NCBI GenBank assembly: GCA_903928955.1
Contig: CAIYTD010000025.1
Coordinates: 1-20,509, forward strand
Source: Oligoflexia bacterium
Lineage (GTDB): Bacteria > Bdellovibrionota > UBA1018
Reading direction: 5' to 3'
Length of the DNA: 20,509 nucleotides
This document shows positions 13,881 through 20,509 of the stretch, one piece after another (the stretch's first letter is position 1; each line of letters starts with the position of its first letter). Both the position numbers and the translations under genes were made by a program. The notes below the pieces were generated by a model. The model did not search any database, was not told the origin of the DNA, and worked only from the letters and a program-made list of their open reading frames with translations.

Positions 13881-14110
13881 CGGTCCCGTCAAGCCTGATA
13901 GTGCCCGAAGTCCGATATCACCCACCACCATGAGGTCAACATCGCTCTCCACCCCCTCTTTTTGACGGGCAATAGAACCTGGCAGAGCTCCAAGTAAAGG
14001 GGGTGAATTCGATTCGCACTGAAATACCGACGATTCCCGTCTTTTCTCGCCTTGATAAGATCCAGTTTGAGAAGAGTCGATATCTCTTGCTGGACGGCCC
14101 GGATGATCAC
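13881..14110 (-). pseudogene. wHTH-nucleotidyltransferase (MNT) protein remnant
   Basis: Partner of the HEPN remnant. At 14110-13990 one frame encodes a winged-helix fragment: RAVQQEISTLLKLDLIKA, RKDGNRRYFSANRIHPLYLEL. Another frame from 13979 encodes the nucleotidyltransferase core GSIARQKEGVESDVDLMVVG, with the G-S and D-x-D signature intact, and then reads straight through SGLTGP into the HEPN start without a stop. Compared with intact family members, the linker between wHTH and G-S (roughly 40-50 residues) and the C-terminal half of the enzyme are missing, and the N-terminus is cut at about 14110. It is a deletion derivative of a type VII-like toxin-antitoxin module. The base composition looks less AT-rich than the flanking genes. 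Confidence 0.75.
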
Positions 14111-14134
14111 GATTCGAATTCTGAAAGCACGGCC

Positions 14135-14159
14135 AAAAAAAGGAGAGCCGAAACTCTCC
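14135..14159 (-). terminator. Rho-independent terminator of the outer-membrane protein gene
   Basis: On the minus strand GGAGAG-TTTCGG-CTCTCC (14159-14142) is followed by seven T (14141-14135). It lies 70 nt beyond the stop of the beta-barrel gene at 14230, after a second hairpin at 14188-14205. Confidence 0.8.
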
Positions 14160-14187
14160 CTTTAAAACGATAATTAATAGAATATCA

Positions 14188-14205
14188 GGAGAACCGAAGT
14201 TCTCC
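14188..14205 (-). other. UUCG-tetraloop hairpin before the terminator
   Basis: The minus strand reads GGAGAAC-TTCG-GTTCTCC, a perfect 7-bp stem closed by a C(UUCG)G tetraloop, with no T-tract. It sits between the beta-barrel stop and the true terminator. GCACGGC (14127-14133) and GCCGTGC (14208-14214) flank both hairpins as an inverted repeat, so the transcript end could fold into a three-way structure. Confidence 0.6.
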
Positions 14206-14229
14206 TTGCCGTGCGCACTTCACATAGGA

Positions 14230-14868
14230 TTAGAAATCGTATTTTAGCGTAGCCAATGCTGCAAGTGTATTGAAATCTATAGGGTCAATGGACAAATGAG
14301 CAAAGTTTAATTGAGGGCTGATCTTAAAACCACCTACAACATGAATGTCATATCCCACATACGCACCTACTGCTGTACCATTTTTCGATCCAGAAATGCT
14401 TCCAGAGAGTGCTCCACTTCCGCTAGCTTTTGCGGTGAGATTAGCGAGTCCAAAAATTCCACCAAAAAAAAGATTGGAAATGGGTGAATACTCAGCAGTT
14501 GCAGCATAGATGGACGCAAATTCTTCTGCCGAGTAGGTTCCACTAATTCCCAAAACATTATAAGATCCAGATGTTGAAAAAATCTTTGAGGTCAACCATC
14601 TTGCTCCAATATTGAAATCTTTATTGATCCGATACTTTGCACCTAATCCATAACCAAATGAAGTTTCAGGATTGTATCCTTCTGGTCTGCTTACAGGAAT
14701 AATCATTCCAGAAAGGAGTTCGACTGTTGCTCCCGATCCATTAGTAGATTTCAGTTCGGATTCAGAGGATGCTGAAACGGTTGAATTAATACTTGGTTGT
14801 TCAGTGGCTGCATTTGCTTCTAATGCAGTTAAAGCCAACATTAAACTAAAATAAATACTTTTTTTCAT
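14230..14868 (-). CDS. Outer-membrane beta-barrel protein
   Basis: A 212-residue protein with a Sec signal peptide (about 1-20, ending E-A-N-A), a Ser/Thr-rich mature N-terminus, then alternating strand-like segments (FGYGLGAKYRI, NIGARWLTSKIF, VGAYVGYDIHVVGG, FKISPQLNFAHLSI) and a final strand ending LATLKYDF. A C-terminal Phe is the usual signal for outer-membrane assembly. Length and pattern suit an 8-stranded OmpA-N/OmpW/Opacity-type barrel, but no specific subfamily is recognisable and the function is unknown. The ATG at 14868 starts a clear signal peptide; the ribosome site is weak. It is monocistronic, with its own terminator downstream. Confidence 0.8.
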   Translation of the reverse strand: MKKSIYFSLMLALTALEANAATEQPSINSTVSASSESELKSTNGSGATVELLSGMIIPVSRPEGYNPETSFGYGLGAKYRINKDFNIGARWLTSKIFSTSGSYNVLGISGTYSAEEFASIYAATAEYSPISNLFFGGIFGLANLTAKASGSGALSGSISGSKNGTAVGAYVGYDIHVVGGFKISPQLNFAHLSIDPIDFNTLAALATLKYDF

Positions 14869-14975
14869 TGTTACTGCCTACTCTTTCTGTATTTATAAAT
14901 AAGATACATGATAATATTAATTAACTGTTGTTTTATGTGATATTAAAATTTTGTACTTGACACGTTTGCACAGTT

Positions 14976-14997
14976 TAGAGGGGAGTCGGTCCCTCTA
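14976..14997. other. Short inverted repeat downstream of the PIN gene
   Basis: TAGAGGG and CCCTCTA pair across an 8-nt loop. No T-tract follows on either strand, so a terminator role is doubtful. The rest of 14869-15041 shows no gene. Confidence 0.35.
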
Positions 14998-15041
14998 TAA
15001 AATGGGGCCCAGATACCTGATAGTAGGAGCTGTTGAAAATT

Positions 15042-15425
15042 CTAAAGATCAAGAGGCATTACTCGCCTCATGAAATCATCAAAAAGCGGCACGGTGAATT
15101 CAGTATCCCCATAAGATGGACTATAGATCATTCCTTTTTTAAGTCTGACACCGAATGGTTGACAAGCTCTAGATAAAATTTGCGAGTCCAATGAAACAAG
15201 TATTATTCCTGAAAGTAAGGTTTCAAGAGCAAAAAGTGATTCGGCAAAAATTTGATCGGACCAATCCGAATCTAGTTTTTGTCTTTTTATCACTCGGCAA
15301 GACTCTACCCGAACCAATTCACTTGCGTGTGGGTTTTCTAGAGAATTCCACTCATTGTCTGACAATTGAGGCGTTTGATTGAAAAGACGAGAAATGAGTA
15401 CAGAGGTGTCAAGAAAAGCAGGCAT
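15042..15425 (-). CDS. PIN-domain (VapC-like) toxin, possibly degenerate
   Basis: A 127-residue PIN-fold candidate nuclease. The N-terminus FLDTSVLISRL carries the first metal-binding Asp (D6), SELVRVE supplies the second acidic residue (E41), and SLDSQILSRACQPFGVRL matches the region before the third. The expected L-D-A-L-H-L-A helix with the third acidic residue is not there; instead the chain reads KKGMIYSPSYGDTEF and then rejoins a plausible PIN ending (LFDDFMRRVMPLDL). In the +1 frame the same DNA reads SIVHLMGIL, reminiscent of the lost helix but preceded by a stop, which suggests two compensating frameshifts. The ATG overlaps the upstream antitoxin stop by one base (TAATG), a typical coupled arrangement. 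It is probably inactive or altered. Confidence 0.7.
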   Translation of the reverse strand: MPAFLDTSVLISRLFNQTPQLSDNEWNSLENPHASELVRVESCRVIKRQKLDSDWSDQIFAESLFALETLLSGIILVSLDSQILSRACQPFGVRLKKGMIYSPSYGDTEFTVPLFDDFMRRVMPLDL

Positions 15426-15748
15426 TAGCGGCTGTCTCGATCTTCTTGCAGGAGCTCTAGAATCGATTTCCTTGATTTGGAGGATGTAGCAATGGGTGCT
15501 CGAGTATCTTTCACATCGGAAAATGGCCTTTGAGCTCGAACGATTTTTAGTTGATTTTCTTCCCGTATTCCTTCAATTGAGGCGATATCTTTTCCGTGAT
15601 TCGTTACAATAATTTTTTGTCCATCTTGGGCCTGTTTTAGTACTGCAGATAAATGGGCCTTTGCCTCGCTAACACTGATGCGCCGTTTTCCTAAGGGGTG
15701 GTGAAACGGCCGTTTTTTGGTTCTGGCTATTTTCGCTGTTTTTTTAAT
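15425..15748 (-). CDS. Phd/prevent-host-death family antitoxin, start unclear
   Basis: Reading the minus strand in the frame that ends at TAA 15427-15425 gives a Phd-type antitoxin: RRISVSEAKAHLSAVLKQ, DGQKIIVTNHGKDIASIEGI, then a charged tail ending LELLQEDRDSR. It directly precedes the PIN gene and overlaps its ATG. No ATG, GTG or TTG precedes the conserved region in this frame back to the stop at 15811-15809. The coordinates given use an ATT at 15748 as a nominal start (107 residues). A GTG at 15759 lies in a neighbouring frame and would join by a -1 shift at a run of seven A (15745-15739). So the gene has a rare start, uses frameshifting, or is broken. The Phd identity is clear; the intactness is not. 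Confidence 0.6.
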   Translation of the reverse strand: MKKTAKIARTKKRPFHHPLGKRRISVSEAKAHLSAVLKQAQDGQKIIVTNHGKDIASIEGIREENQLKIVRAQRPFSDVKDTRAPIATSSKSRKSILELLQEDRDSR

Positions 15749-15934
15749 TCTGGTCTCACTATGACTAGATAACGATCTAATTAATGAAATCGCGCAACAG
15801 TAAATTACTCAAGCCGGTGATAACCTGGAAAAGCTTTTCGCACTTATTAAATCTAATGGATATCGGTTAGTTTGTAGGAAATAATCATAGGATAATCCTC
15901 TCACGAGCACTCATTATGATTTTGAGGTTTTCTT

Positions 15935-16747
15935 ATGATTAAAAAAATATTCAGTGGCCCATCGAGTGAGAAGATGCCGGTTCTTTTTATAGGTCACGGA
16001 TCTCCGATGAATGCGATTGAAAGCAATCCCTATACGGTTCAGTTGGGTGAACTAGGAAAAAGATTTCCAAAACCACGTGCGATACTTGTTATTTCAGCGC
16101 ACTGGTTGACAGAAGGAACTTGGGTTACAGAAATGGCGAAGCCGAAGACTATTCACGATTTTTATGGATTTCCACAAGCGCTTTTCGACGTTCAGTATCT
16201 AGCCCCAGGAAGCCCAGCAATTGCAAAAATGATTCAAGAAACTATTCTCAATCCCAAAATCCATGGAGATCTGGAATTGTGGGGACTTGATCATGGATCC
16301 TGGGCCGTGCTTCGCCACATGTATCCTCATGCTGATATTCCTGTCATCCAGTTGAGTCTTTCTATCGAACAACCTCCCGCGTATCACTTGAGGTTGGGGC
16401 GTGAACTTGCGGAACTTCGGGATAAAGGAATTATGATATTAGGAAGCGGCAATCTCGTTCACAATTTAAGCCAGATTCGTTGGGAACCGCATGCAAAACC
16501 CTACGATTGGGCCGTGGAATTTGATGAATGGCTGAAAACCCAGCTGAATCAACGTGATTTTAAGTCGGTTCTTAATGGCTTTCATTCTACTCGTGCTGGT
16601 CAGCTGAGTGTGCCCACCCTAGATCACTATTTGCCGTTGCATTATATCCTGGGTGCTTCTGATGAAAAGGATCAATTGAACTTTGAATATGAAGATCTAC
16701 AGAATGGCTCTATTTCGATGCGGAGTTTTAGTCTGAGTAGCATTTGA
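15935..16747 (+). CDS. ygiD: Class III extradiol ring-cleavage dioxygenase, YgiD/DODA type
   Basis: Non-haem metal dioxygenase of the 4,5-DOPA extradiol dioxygenase family. The 270-residue protein has family length and motifs: VLFIGHGSPMNAIE near the N-terminus (metal-binding His), ILVISAHWLTEGTWV, TIHDFYGFPQALFDVQYLAPGSP, WGLDHGSWAVLRHMYPHADIPVIQLSL (key feature the LDHGSW His) and ILGSGNLVHNL. The physiological substrate of bacterial members is usually unknown; DOPA cleavage is known for some. Start: ATG at 15935 with GAGG seven nt upstream. It stands alone between the antitoxin and the histidine kinase, with 186 and 276 nt gaps. No gene for phenolic-compound degradation is next to it. Confidence 0.9.
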   Translation: MIKKIFSGPSSEKMPVLFIGHGSPMNAIESNPYTVQLGELGKRFPKPRAILVISAHWLTEGTWVTEMAKPKTIHDFYGFPQALFDVQYLAPGSPAIAKMIQETILNPKIHGDLELWGLDHGSWAVLRHMYPHADIPVIQLSLSIEQPPAYHLRLGRELAELRDKGIMILGSGNLVHNLSQIRWEPHAKPYDWAVEFDEWLKTQLNQRDFKSVLNGFHSTRAGQLSVPTLDHYLPLHYILGASDEKDQLNFEYEDLQNGSISMRSFSLSSI

Positions 16748-17023
16748 AAGCGTCGGAAATAAGTGCTAATCCAGCTGCCAAATTCTTACTAGCATTTACT
16801 ATATTCATGCGTCTGGGATCTCAACCTATAAGTTGCACTAGCGTGATATCTAGAACTGATAACAGTCCCAGAATAAACTGGAATTAGTTTTGGGCTTGCA
16901 GTATGTGTGAGAACATTATTTTGAGACCTCTTGAAAGCAAAGTAAAAAAGTTGGTTACTTTTTGAGCAACAATATTCTGGCAATTGATGGAGCAAGTAGG
17001 CGGCGTATTCGACCGCATTTAGT

Positions 17024-18319
17024 ATGAGCGAAATGAATCTGAATCATTCGGAAAATCCCGTCCAAGCGATACTTGATTTTCTCTCTTCTTTGGAGTCTGG
17101 TGATTTTTCCAAGTGCTTAAGTCGATCTCAAGAGCCAAACATTTTTTCTCCTATTATTGACAAGCTGAATCAATTTAGAAAAACTCTCCAAGTCCAAGCG
17201 GAGAACGCCATCGCTCAGGGTAGATATTCAGAAATTTTCTTTCGCGCTATGATTGACAGTCCGAAGGAGATTATGGTCTTTGCGCTTGATAGGGACTTCC
17301 GGTATTTAGCGTTTAACCCGAGTCATAAGCAGACGATGAAGGCGATCTGGGGGTTCGACATTGAGCGAGGCATGAACATGCTGAATGTAATTCGAAATGA
17401 GAGTGATAGGAAGAAGGCACAGAAAAATTTTGAGCGGGCACTTTCGGGTGATCACTTTGTTTTGACCGAGAAATATGGTGACAGTGCGTTGAAGCGCCAT
17501 TTTTGGGAAGATATTTATAGCCCTATTTATGATGAGGAGCAGCAAATCATTGGGCTTACAGTTTATGCAATAGATATTACCGAGCGAAAACAGGCGGAAA
17601 ATGAATTAATTGCCTCAAGAGCTGCAGTTGAGCTTGCCAAAAATAGAACAATATTTCTTGATCTTGCAGCCCATGAGTTGCGTAATCCTGTCGCAGCAAT
17701 GTCTGTTTTGCTACAGCTTGTCCAGAAACAGACCGAGAAAGGGCAGCCTATCAATCCAACTATGATCGCGAGACTGCGTGATCCGGTAAATCGCCTGACC
17801 CACCTTGTTGTCGATCTTTTAGATGTGTCACGTTTGGAGCGCGGGCTTATGCTTTTGCGTCCTGTGCCAGGCAATATTGTTGCTCTTATCTCGAATGGTA
17901 TCGATGAGTTTCAGCTTCGATTTCCAAAACGTCGTTTTAGTTTTATTAAGCCTCATCAGATCATTGAGTTTCATTTCGATCCGGTTAGGATCAGTCAGGT
18001 TTTTTCCAATCTTTTAGATAACGCCAGTAAATTTACCCCTGACAATAGTTTGATCGAAATTACTGTCGCGTCATTGCCAAGTGTCATTCGAGTATCTGTC
18101 ATGGATTGCGGCCCAGGTATCCCGAAAGCGCAAGTCGCTACTCTTTTTGACGCGTTTTCTAGAGGAAGTTCCGGTGCAGTAATTCGCTCCAGTGGTCTTG
18201 GTCTTGGCCTTTCCATCTGTCGTGGGATCATGGAGCAGCATGGTGGAACGATTGGGGTGGCGAGTGAACAAGGTCAGGGGAGTTGTTTCTATTTTGAATT
18301 TCCAAAAAAGGGCTCTTAA
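17024..18319 (+). CDS. Soluble PAS-domain sensor histidine kinase
   Basis: A 431-residue kinase without membrane segments, so probably cytoplasmic. Residues about 65-190 form a PAS domain (FFRAMIDSPKEIMVFALDRD, ending VYAIDITERKQAE), followed by a coiled linker, the dimerisation/phosphoacceptor helix FLDLAAHELRNPVAAMSVLL with the H-box His, and an ATPase domain with N box FSNLLDNASKFT, G1 MDCGPGIPKA and G2 GLGLGLSICRGIMEQHGG. It should autophosphorylate and pass phosphate to the response regulator that follows 2 nt after its stop. Two near starts exist (ATG 17024 and 17033); neither has a strong ribosome site. The sensed signal is unknown. Confidence 0.93.
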   Translation: MSEMNLNHSENPVQAILDFLSSLESGDFSKCLSRSQEPNIFSPIIDKLNQFRKTLQVQAENAIAQGRYSEIFFRAMIDSPKEIMVFALDRDFRYLAFNPSHKQTMKAIWGFDIERGMNMLNVIRNESDRKKAQKNFERALSGDHFVLTEKYGDSALKRHFWEDIYSPIYDEEQQIIGLTVYAIDITERKQAENELIASRAAVELAKNRTIFLDLAAHELRNPVAAMSVLLQLVQKQTEKGQPINPTMIARLRDPVNRLTHLVVDLLDVSRLERGLMLLRPVPGNIVALISNGIDEFQLRFPKRRFSFIKPHQIIEFHFDPVRISQVFSNLLDNASKFTPDNSLIEITVASLPSVIRVSVMDCGPGIPKAQVATLFDAFSRGSSGAVIRSSGLGLGLSICRGIMEQHGGTIGVASEQGQGSCFYFEFPKKGS

Positions 18320-18321
18320 TT

Positions 18322-18702
18322 GTGATTAAAACAAAGGATTCAACCTCAAAGATCATTTTAATTGTCGAAGATGATAGTAATATTTTATTTGCATTATCTC
18401 TATTTCTTGAGGGCGAGGGCTATACCGTTTTTGGGGCTGAGAATGGTTTGGTTGCTCTTCATTTATTGAGAGAACACGGTATGCCGCATTTAATTTTACT
18501 CGACATGGTAATGCCGGTCATGGATGGTTGGGCGTTTGCCCAAGAGTTTTCTGCCTTATACAATGATCAAGCACCTATTATCATTACTACAGGTGCAGCT
18601 GACGCTGAACAGCGGGCTAGAGACATTGGTGCTGCCAGTTGGATCGGGAAGCCTTATGATCTGGATGATCTTCTCAAGATGATTCAAAAGTATGAGCGAT
18701 AG
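18322..18702 (+). CDS. Single-domain CheY-like response regulator
   Basis: A 126-residue stand-alone receiver domain. Acidic pocket VEDD near the N-terminus, phosphoacceptor Asp in ILLDMVMPVMDG, the switch Thr in IIITTGAAD and the conserved Lys in WIGKPYDLDDLL are all present. No output domain, so it must act by protein contact, as a phosphorelay intermediate or on another kinase. GTG start at 18322, immediately after the kinase stop, which makes them a coupled pair. It ends 14 nt from the convergent glycosyltransferase gene. Confidence 0.93.
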   Translation: MIKTKDSTSKIILIVEDDSNILFALSLFLEGEGYTVFGAENGLVALHLLREHGMPHLILLDMVMPVMDGWAFAQEFSALYNDQAPIIITTGAADAEQRARDIGAASWIGKPYDLDDLLKMIQKYER

Positions 18703-18716
18703 ATCTGGCAGTTGTT

Positions 18717-20321
18717 TCATTTCCAAAAGAGTTTGAACTCCCGCTGATTTTTTCGATCGCCCAGTTGCCTTAAGTCGATTAGAGAAGGCACAGCAAAATG
18801 ACGCTGTAAACGCCACCAGGAGATATTCTGTAAATCGGGTATATTCTTCAACGTGAAGAGCTGTGCTTGCTCGCTATTGAGAACGAGGATTGCTTTATTT
18901 TGAAGAGCTTGGAGAGCTTCTCCTGTTGTGTGGAGTCGAAGTGCTGGATTGCTAGTTGCGACAGACAGAAGTCCTATTTCATGCCAGATGTTGCGATCAG
19001 CATCAAGAAACGCTAGTTTGCGATTAGGAAAACGCTTTGTAATGGTACGCAGGTTCTGGATATCTTTTTCGCCGAGAGAAAGAGCACAGATGCGAAGCGC
19101 AAAAATTAAACCTAGCGCAGAGAAAGCTAGGGGGATAGGGTTTATTTTTTTTGAGTTTGATAAAAACCATCCAGAAGCGATAAAAAAAGATATCCCAGTA
19201 ATTATAGTAAATAAAATTCCAAAGTAATTAATAAGACCGGTTAATGTAAATAAAATTGATATGGTTAGTAGACCCAAACCGATTAAAAGTCCGTTGAGTT
19301 TTACAGTCCATCGCTTTAGCTTGTCTGTACAGTCTTCAAGTCCCCAGTCAAGTAATAGAGCTAATGCAGGAATTAAAATATAAAGGTAAGTTTCTGTTTT
19401 ATATGGAAAAATGCTAAAAAAAACCGCTGGAATAAGACACCAGGAAAGAAGAAAAAATAATTTATTTTTGCTCATTTCAGGGATTCGTAAAAATATTGGA
19501 ATAATTAGAAGTGAAAACGGAAGCGTAAAAGTAGAGAAGTCCAGCCACATATGAAGTAGAGATCCAGAGTTGCCTACTTGTTTACCTAAAGTTTCTTGTA
19601 GTATATAGTGGCTCCAAAACCTATCCTTGTCGCTAAACCAAATCAATACGAACCAACTCAATCCTGCAGCAACTCCAATCAAATGGGCTAAGTAAAAATT
19701 GGGTTTTAAAAACCAGGACCGAGGGCTACTTTCAGGAGTAGGACCTTTACCTTCTGGAGCGAAGAAAAGGTAAATAGAGTAGCCTAAAACGGAAAAAACA
19801 GAATAGAGTGGGCTTTTATTCCAAGCCGAAATACCAGAGACCAATAGTCCTAGAACCAACGATTTCATTTGTCCCGATTTGAAGTGCTTGAGAAAATAAA
19901 ACCAAGCCAGGGAATAAAAAAAGACGACCCAAATTTCCATCTGTGCGCTTGTGCCGTAAGTCAGAGTGCCCGTGCACCCAGCGAACCAAATGCCAGCTAG
20001 GGGATATCTTTGCTTCGTTCTATTTAAATCATTTGAAATGGAGTCTAAAATTAAGCTTGTTAATGCTGTTGCTAATGCGGAGAAAAAAAATGTGCCGAAG
20101 AGATTAAATCCAAAGATCTTCCATCCGGTGATGATTGTCCAGTAAACCCAGGGTGGCTTGAAATAGGTCGTTTCACCGAACAAGTAGGGATGCAATACGA
20201 TTCCTTGCTCCCACATCTCTTTAGCGGTAGCTATATAGACCTTTTGGTCGCCTACAAATGGGATAGAGTATAGCCATGCTCCTAGAGTGTAAGCAACTAG
20301 AACAATAATGAAATTTATCAT
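18717..20321 (-). CDS. GT-C glycosyltransferase, ArnT/PMT-like (family 39 type)
   Basis: Polytopic inner-membrane enzyme, about 534 residues with ten or more hydrophobic segments, expected to move a sugar from a polyprenyl-phosphate carrier to lipid A, protein or another envelope acceptor on the periplasmic side. The first loop holds VGDQKVYIATAKEMWEQGIV, with the acidic residue (D25) where GT-C enzymes have their catalytic Asp, followed by YFKPPWVYW, a PMT/ArnT hallmark. The central part has YKTETYLYILIPALALLLDW, a typical segment before the C-terminal soluble region. The acceptor cannot be told from sequence. The open frame begins at TTG 20339; ATG 20321 is chosen because it precedes the first membrane helix directly, but neither has a good ribosome site. 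Confidence 0.85.
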   Translation of the reverse strand: MINFIIVLVAYTLGAWLYSIPFVGDQKVYIATAKEMWEQGIVLHPYLFGETTYFKPPWVYWTIITGWKIFGFNLFGTFFFSALATALTSLILDSISNDLNRTKQRYPLAGIWFAGCTGTLTYGTSAQMEIWVVFFYSLAWFYFLKHFKSGQMKSLVLGLLVSGISAWNKSPLYSVFSVLGYSIYLFFAPEGKGPTPESSPRSWFLKPNFYLAHLIGVAAGLSWFVLIWFSDKDRFWSHYILQETLGKQVGNSGSLLHMWLDFSTFTLPFSLLIIPIFLRIPEMSKNKLFFLLSWCLIPAVFFSIFPYKTETYLYILIPALALLLDWGLEDCTDKLKRWTVKLNGLLIGLGLLTISILFTLTGLINYFGILFTIITGISFFIASGWFLSNSKKINPIPLAFSALGLIFALRICALSLGEKDIQNLRTITKRFPNRKLAFLDADRNIWHEIGLLSVATSNPALRLHTTGEALQALQNKAILVLNSEQAQLFTLKNIPDLQNISWWRLQRHFAVPSLIDLRQLGDRKNQREFKLFWK

Positions 20322-20378
20322 TGGACCAATTTGTCTCAATAATTTTTCAAATGATCAAGTGAAGATCGTTATCATCTT

Positions 20379-20414
20379 AGATGTTTTGGCAGATGTTTTG
20401 GAAGATGTTCTGGC
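20379..20414. repeat. Three tandem 12-bp units
   Basis: AGATGTTTTGGC, AGATGTTTTGGA and AGATGTTCTGGC lie head to tail in the divergent gap between the glycosyltransferase and the gene starting at 20448. The 12-nt unit could come from an old coding repeat or be a binding-site array; no frame through it extends into a gene. Confidence 0.6.
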
Positions 20415-20447
20415 TTTTCCCCTAAGCTAAAACTAATATGAAAAACC

Positions 20448-20509
20448 ATGAGCAGAAAAAATCATATTTTAATACTAATTTTTGGAATAATCGCTTTATT
20501 TTTTTCTGA
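20448..20509 (+). CDS. N-terminus of a membrane or exported protein, cut by the window end
   Basis: The ATG at 20448 opens MSRKNHILILIFGIIALFFS and runs off the window in frame. A short basic head followed by about 14 hydrophobic residues is what a signal peptide or first membrane helix looks like. Another ATG at 20438, in a different frame, ends in a stop at the window edge. No strong ribosome site is visible, and the protein cannot be identified from 20 residues. Confidence 0.5.
   Translation, partial: MSRKNHILILIFGIIALFFS

Noticed and set aside
14957..15001. TTGACA and TATAAA on the plus strand, resembling a promoter
   Set aside because: The spacing is 33 nt, far from the roughly 17 nt needed, and it would drive transcription against the PIN gene.
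16789..16995. Minus-strand ORF of 68 codons upstream of the histidine kinase
   Set aside because: No family features and no ribosome site; the 276-nt gap more likely holds regulatory sequence, none of which I can identify.
1..20509. CRISPR array, insertion sequence or prophage
   Set aside because: No regularly spaced direct repeats, no transposase or integrase coding region and no phage structural genes are visible.

Overview
The window comes from a Gram-negative bacterium with fairly AT-rich DNA (judged by eye, not computed). Cleavable signal peptides, a lipobox lipoprotein, an outer-membrane beta-barrel ending in Phe and a class D beta-lactamase all point to a two-membrane cell. The gene set (split methylcrotonyl-CoA carboxylase, PotC, RadC, DTW protein, YgiD-type dioxygenase) fits a proteobacterium or Bdellovibrionota-like lineage, but I cannot place it more precisely. 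Two secreted proteins with eukaryote-style RING fingers hint at contact with a eukaryotic host or prey.

Layout. 1-857: the end of a polyamine ABC transporter operon (potC) with a strong terminator. 876-2880: two tandem paralogous genes on the minus strand for exported RING-finger proteins, duplicated together with their upstream regions. 3106-9063: a leucine/isovalerate catabolism cluster. The methylcrotonyl-CoA carboxylase beta subunit (minus) and a small XRE regulator (minus) stand divergent to a tightly overlapping plus-strand operon: methylglutaconyl-CoA hydratase, biotin carboxylase, a separate biotin carrier protein and HMG-CoA lyase. The operon appears to continue into plsC, a lipoprotein gene and perhaps a small membrane protein gene (to 10847). 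10864-12270: DTW-domain tRNA modification protein and RadC (minus). 12487-12576: tRNA-Ser(GGA). 12633-13427: OXA-type beta-lactamase. 13527-14110: eroded remains of a wHTH-nucleotidyltransferase/HEPN toxin-antitoxin pair. 14230-14868: outer-membrane beta-barrel protein. 15042-15748: a PIN (VapC-like)/Phd pair that looks partly degraded. 15935-18702: YgiD/DODA-type extradiol dioxygenase, then a soluble PAS histidine kinase with a single-domain response regulator. 18717-20321: a GT-C (ArnT/PMT-like) glycosyltransferase. 20448-20509: the start of a further gene cut by the window end.

How the genes work together. The carboxylase subunits, hydratase and lyase would take 3-methylcrotonyl-CoA via 3-methylglutaconyl-CoA and HMG-CoA to acetoacetate and acetyl-CoA. 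The MCC alpha subunit is split into two coupled genes. A 19-bp perfect palindrome between the XRE gene and the operon is a candidate operator. A 61-nt hairpin element occurs twice, once downstream of a RING gene and once downstream of the XRE gene, with a compensatory base-pair change. The segment from tRNA-Ser to about 15.8 kb has an accessory character: beta-lactamase, dead MNT-HEPN module, doubtful VapC/Phd.

The most unusual content is the RING-finger pair. Both copies keep the full C3HC4 ligand set, a Sec signal peptide and a strongly conserved block N-terminal to the RING.
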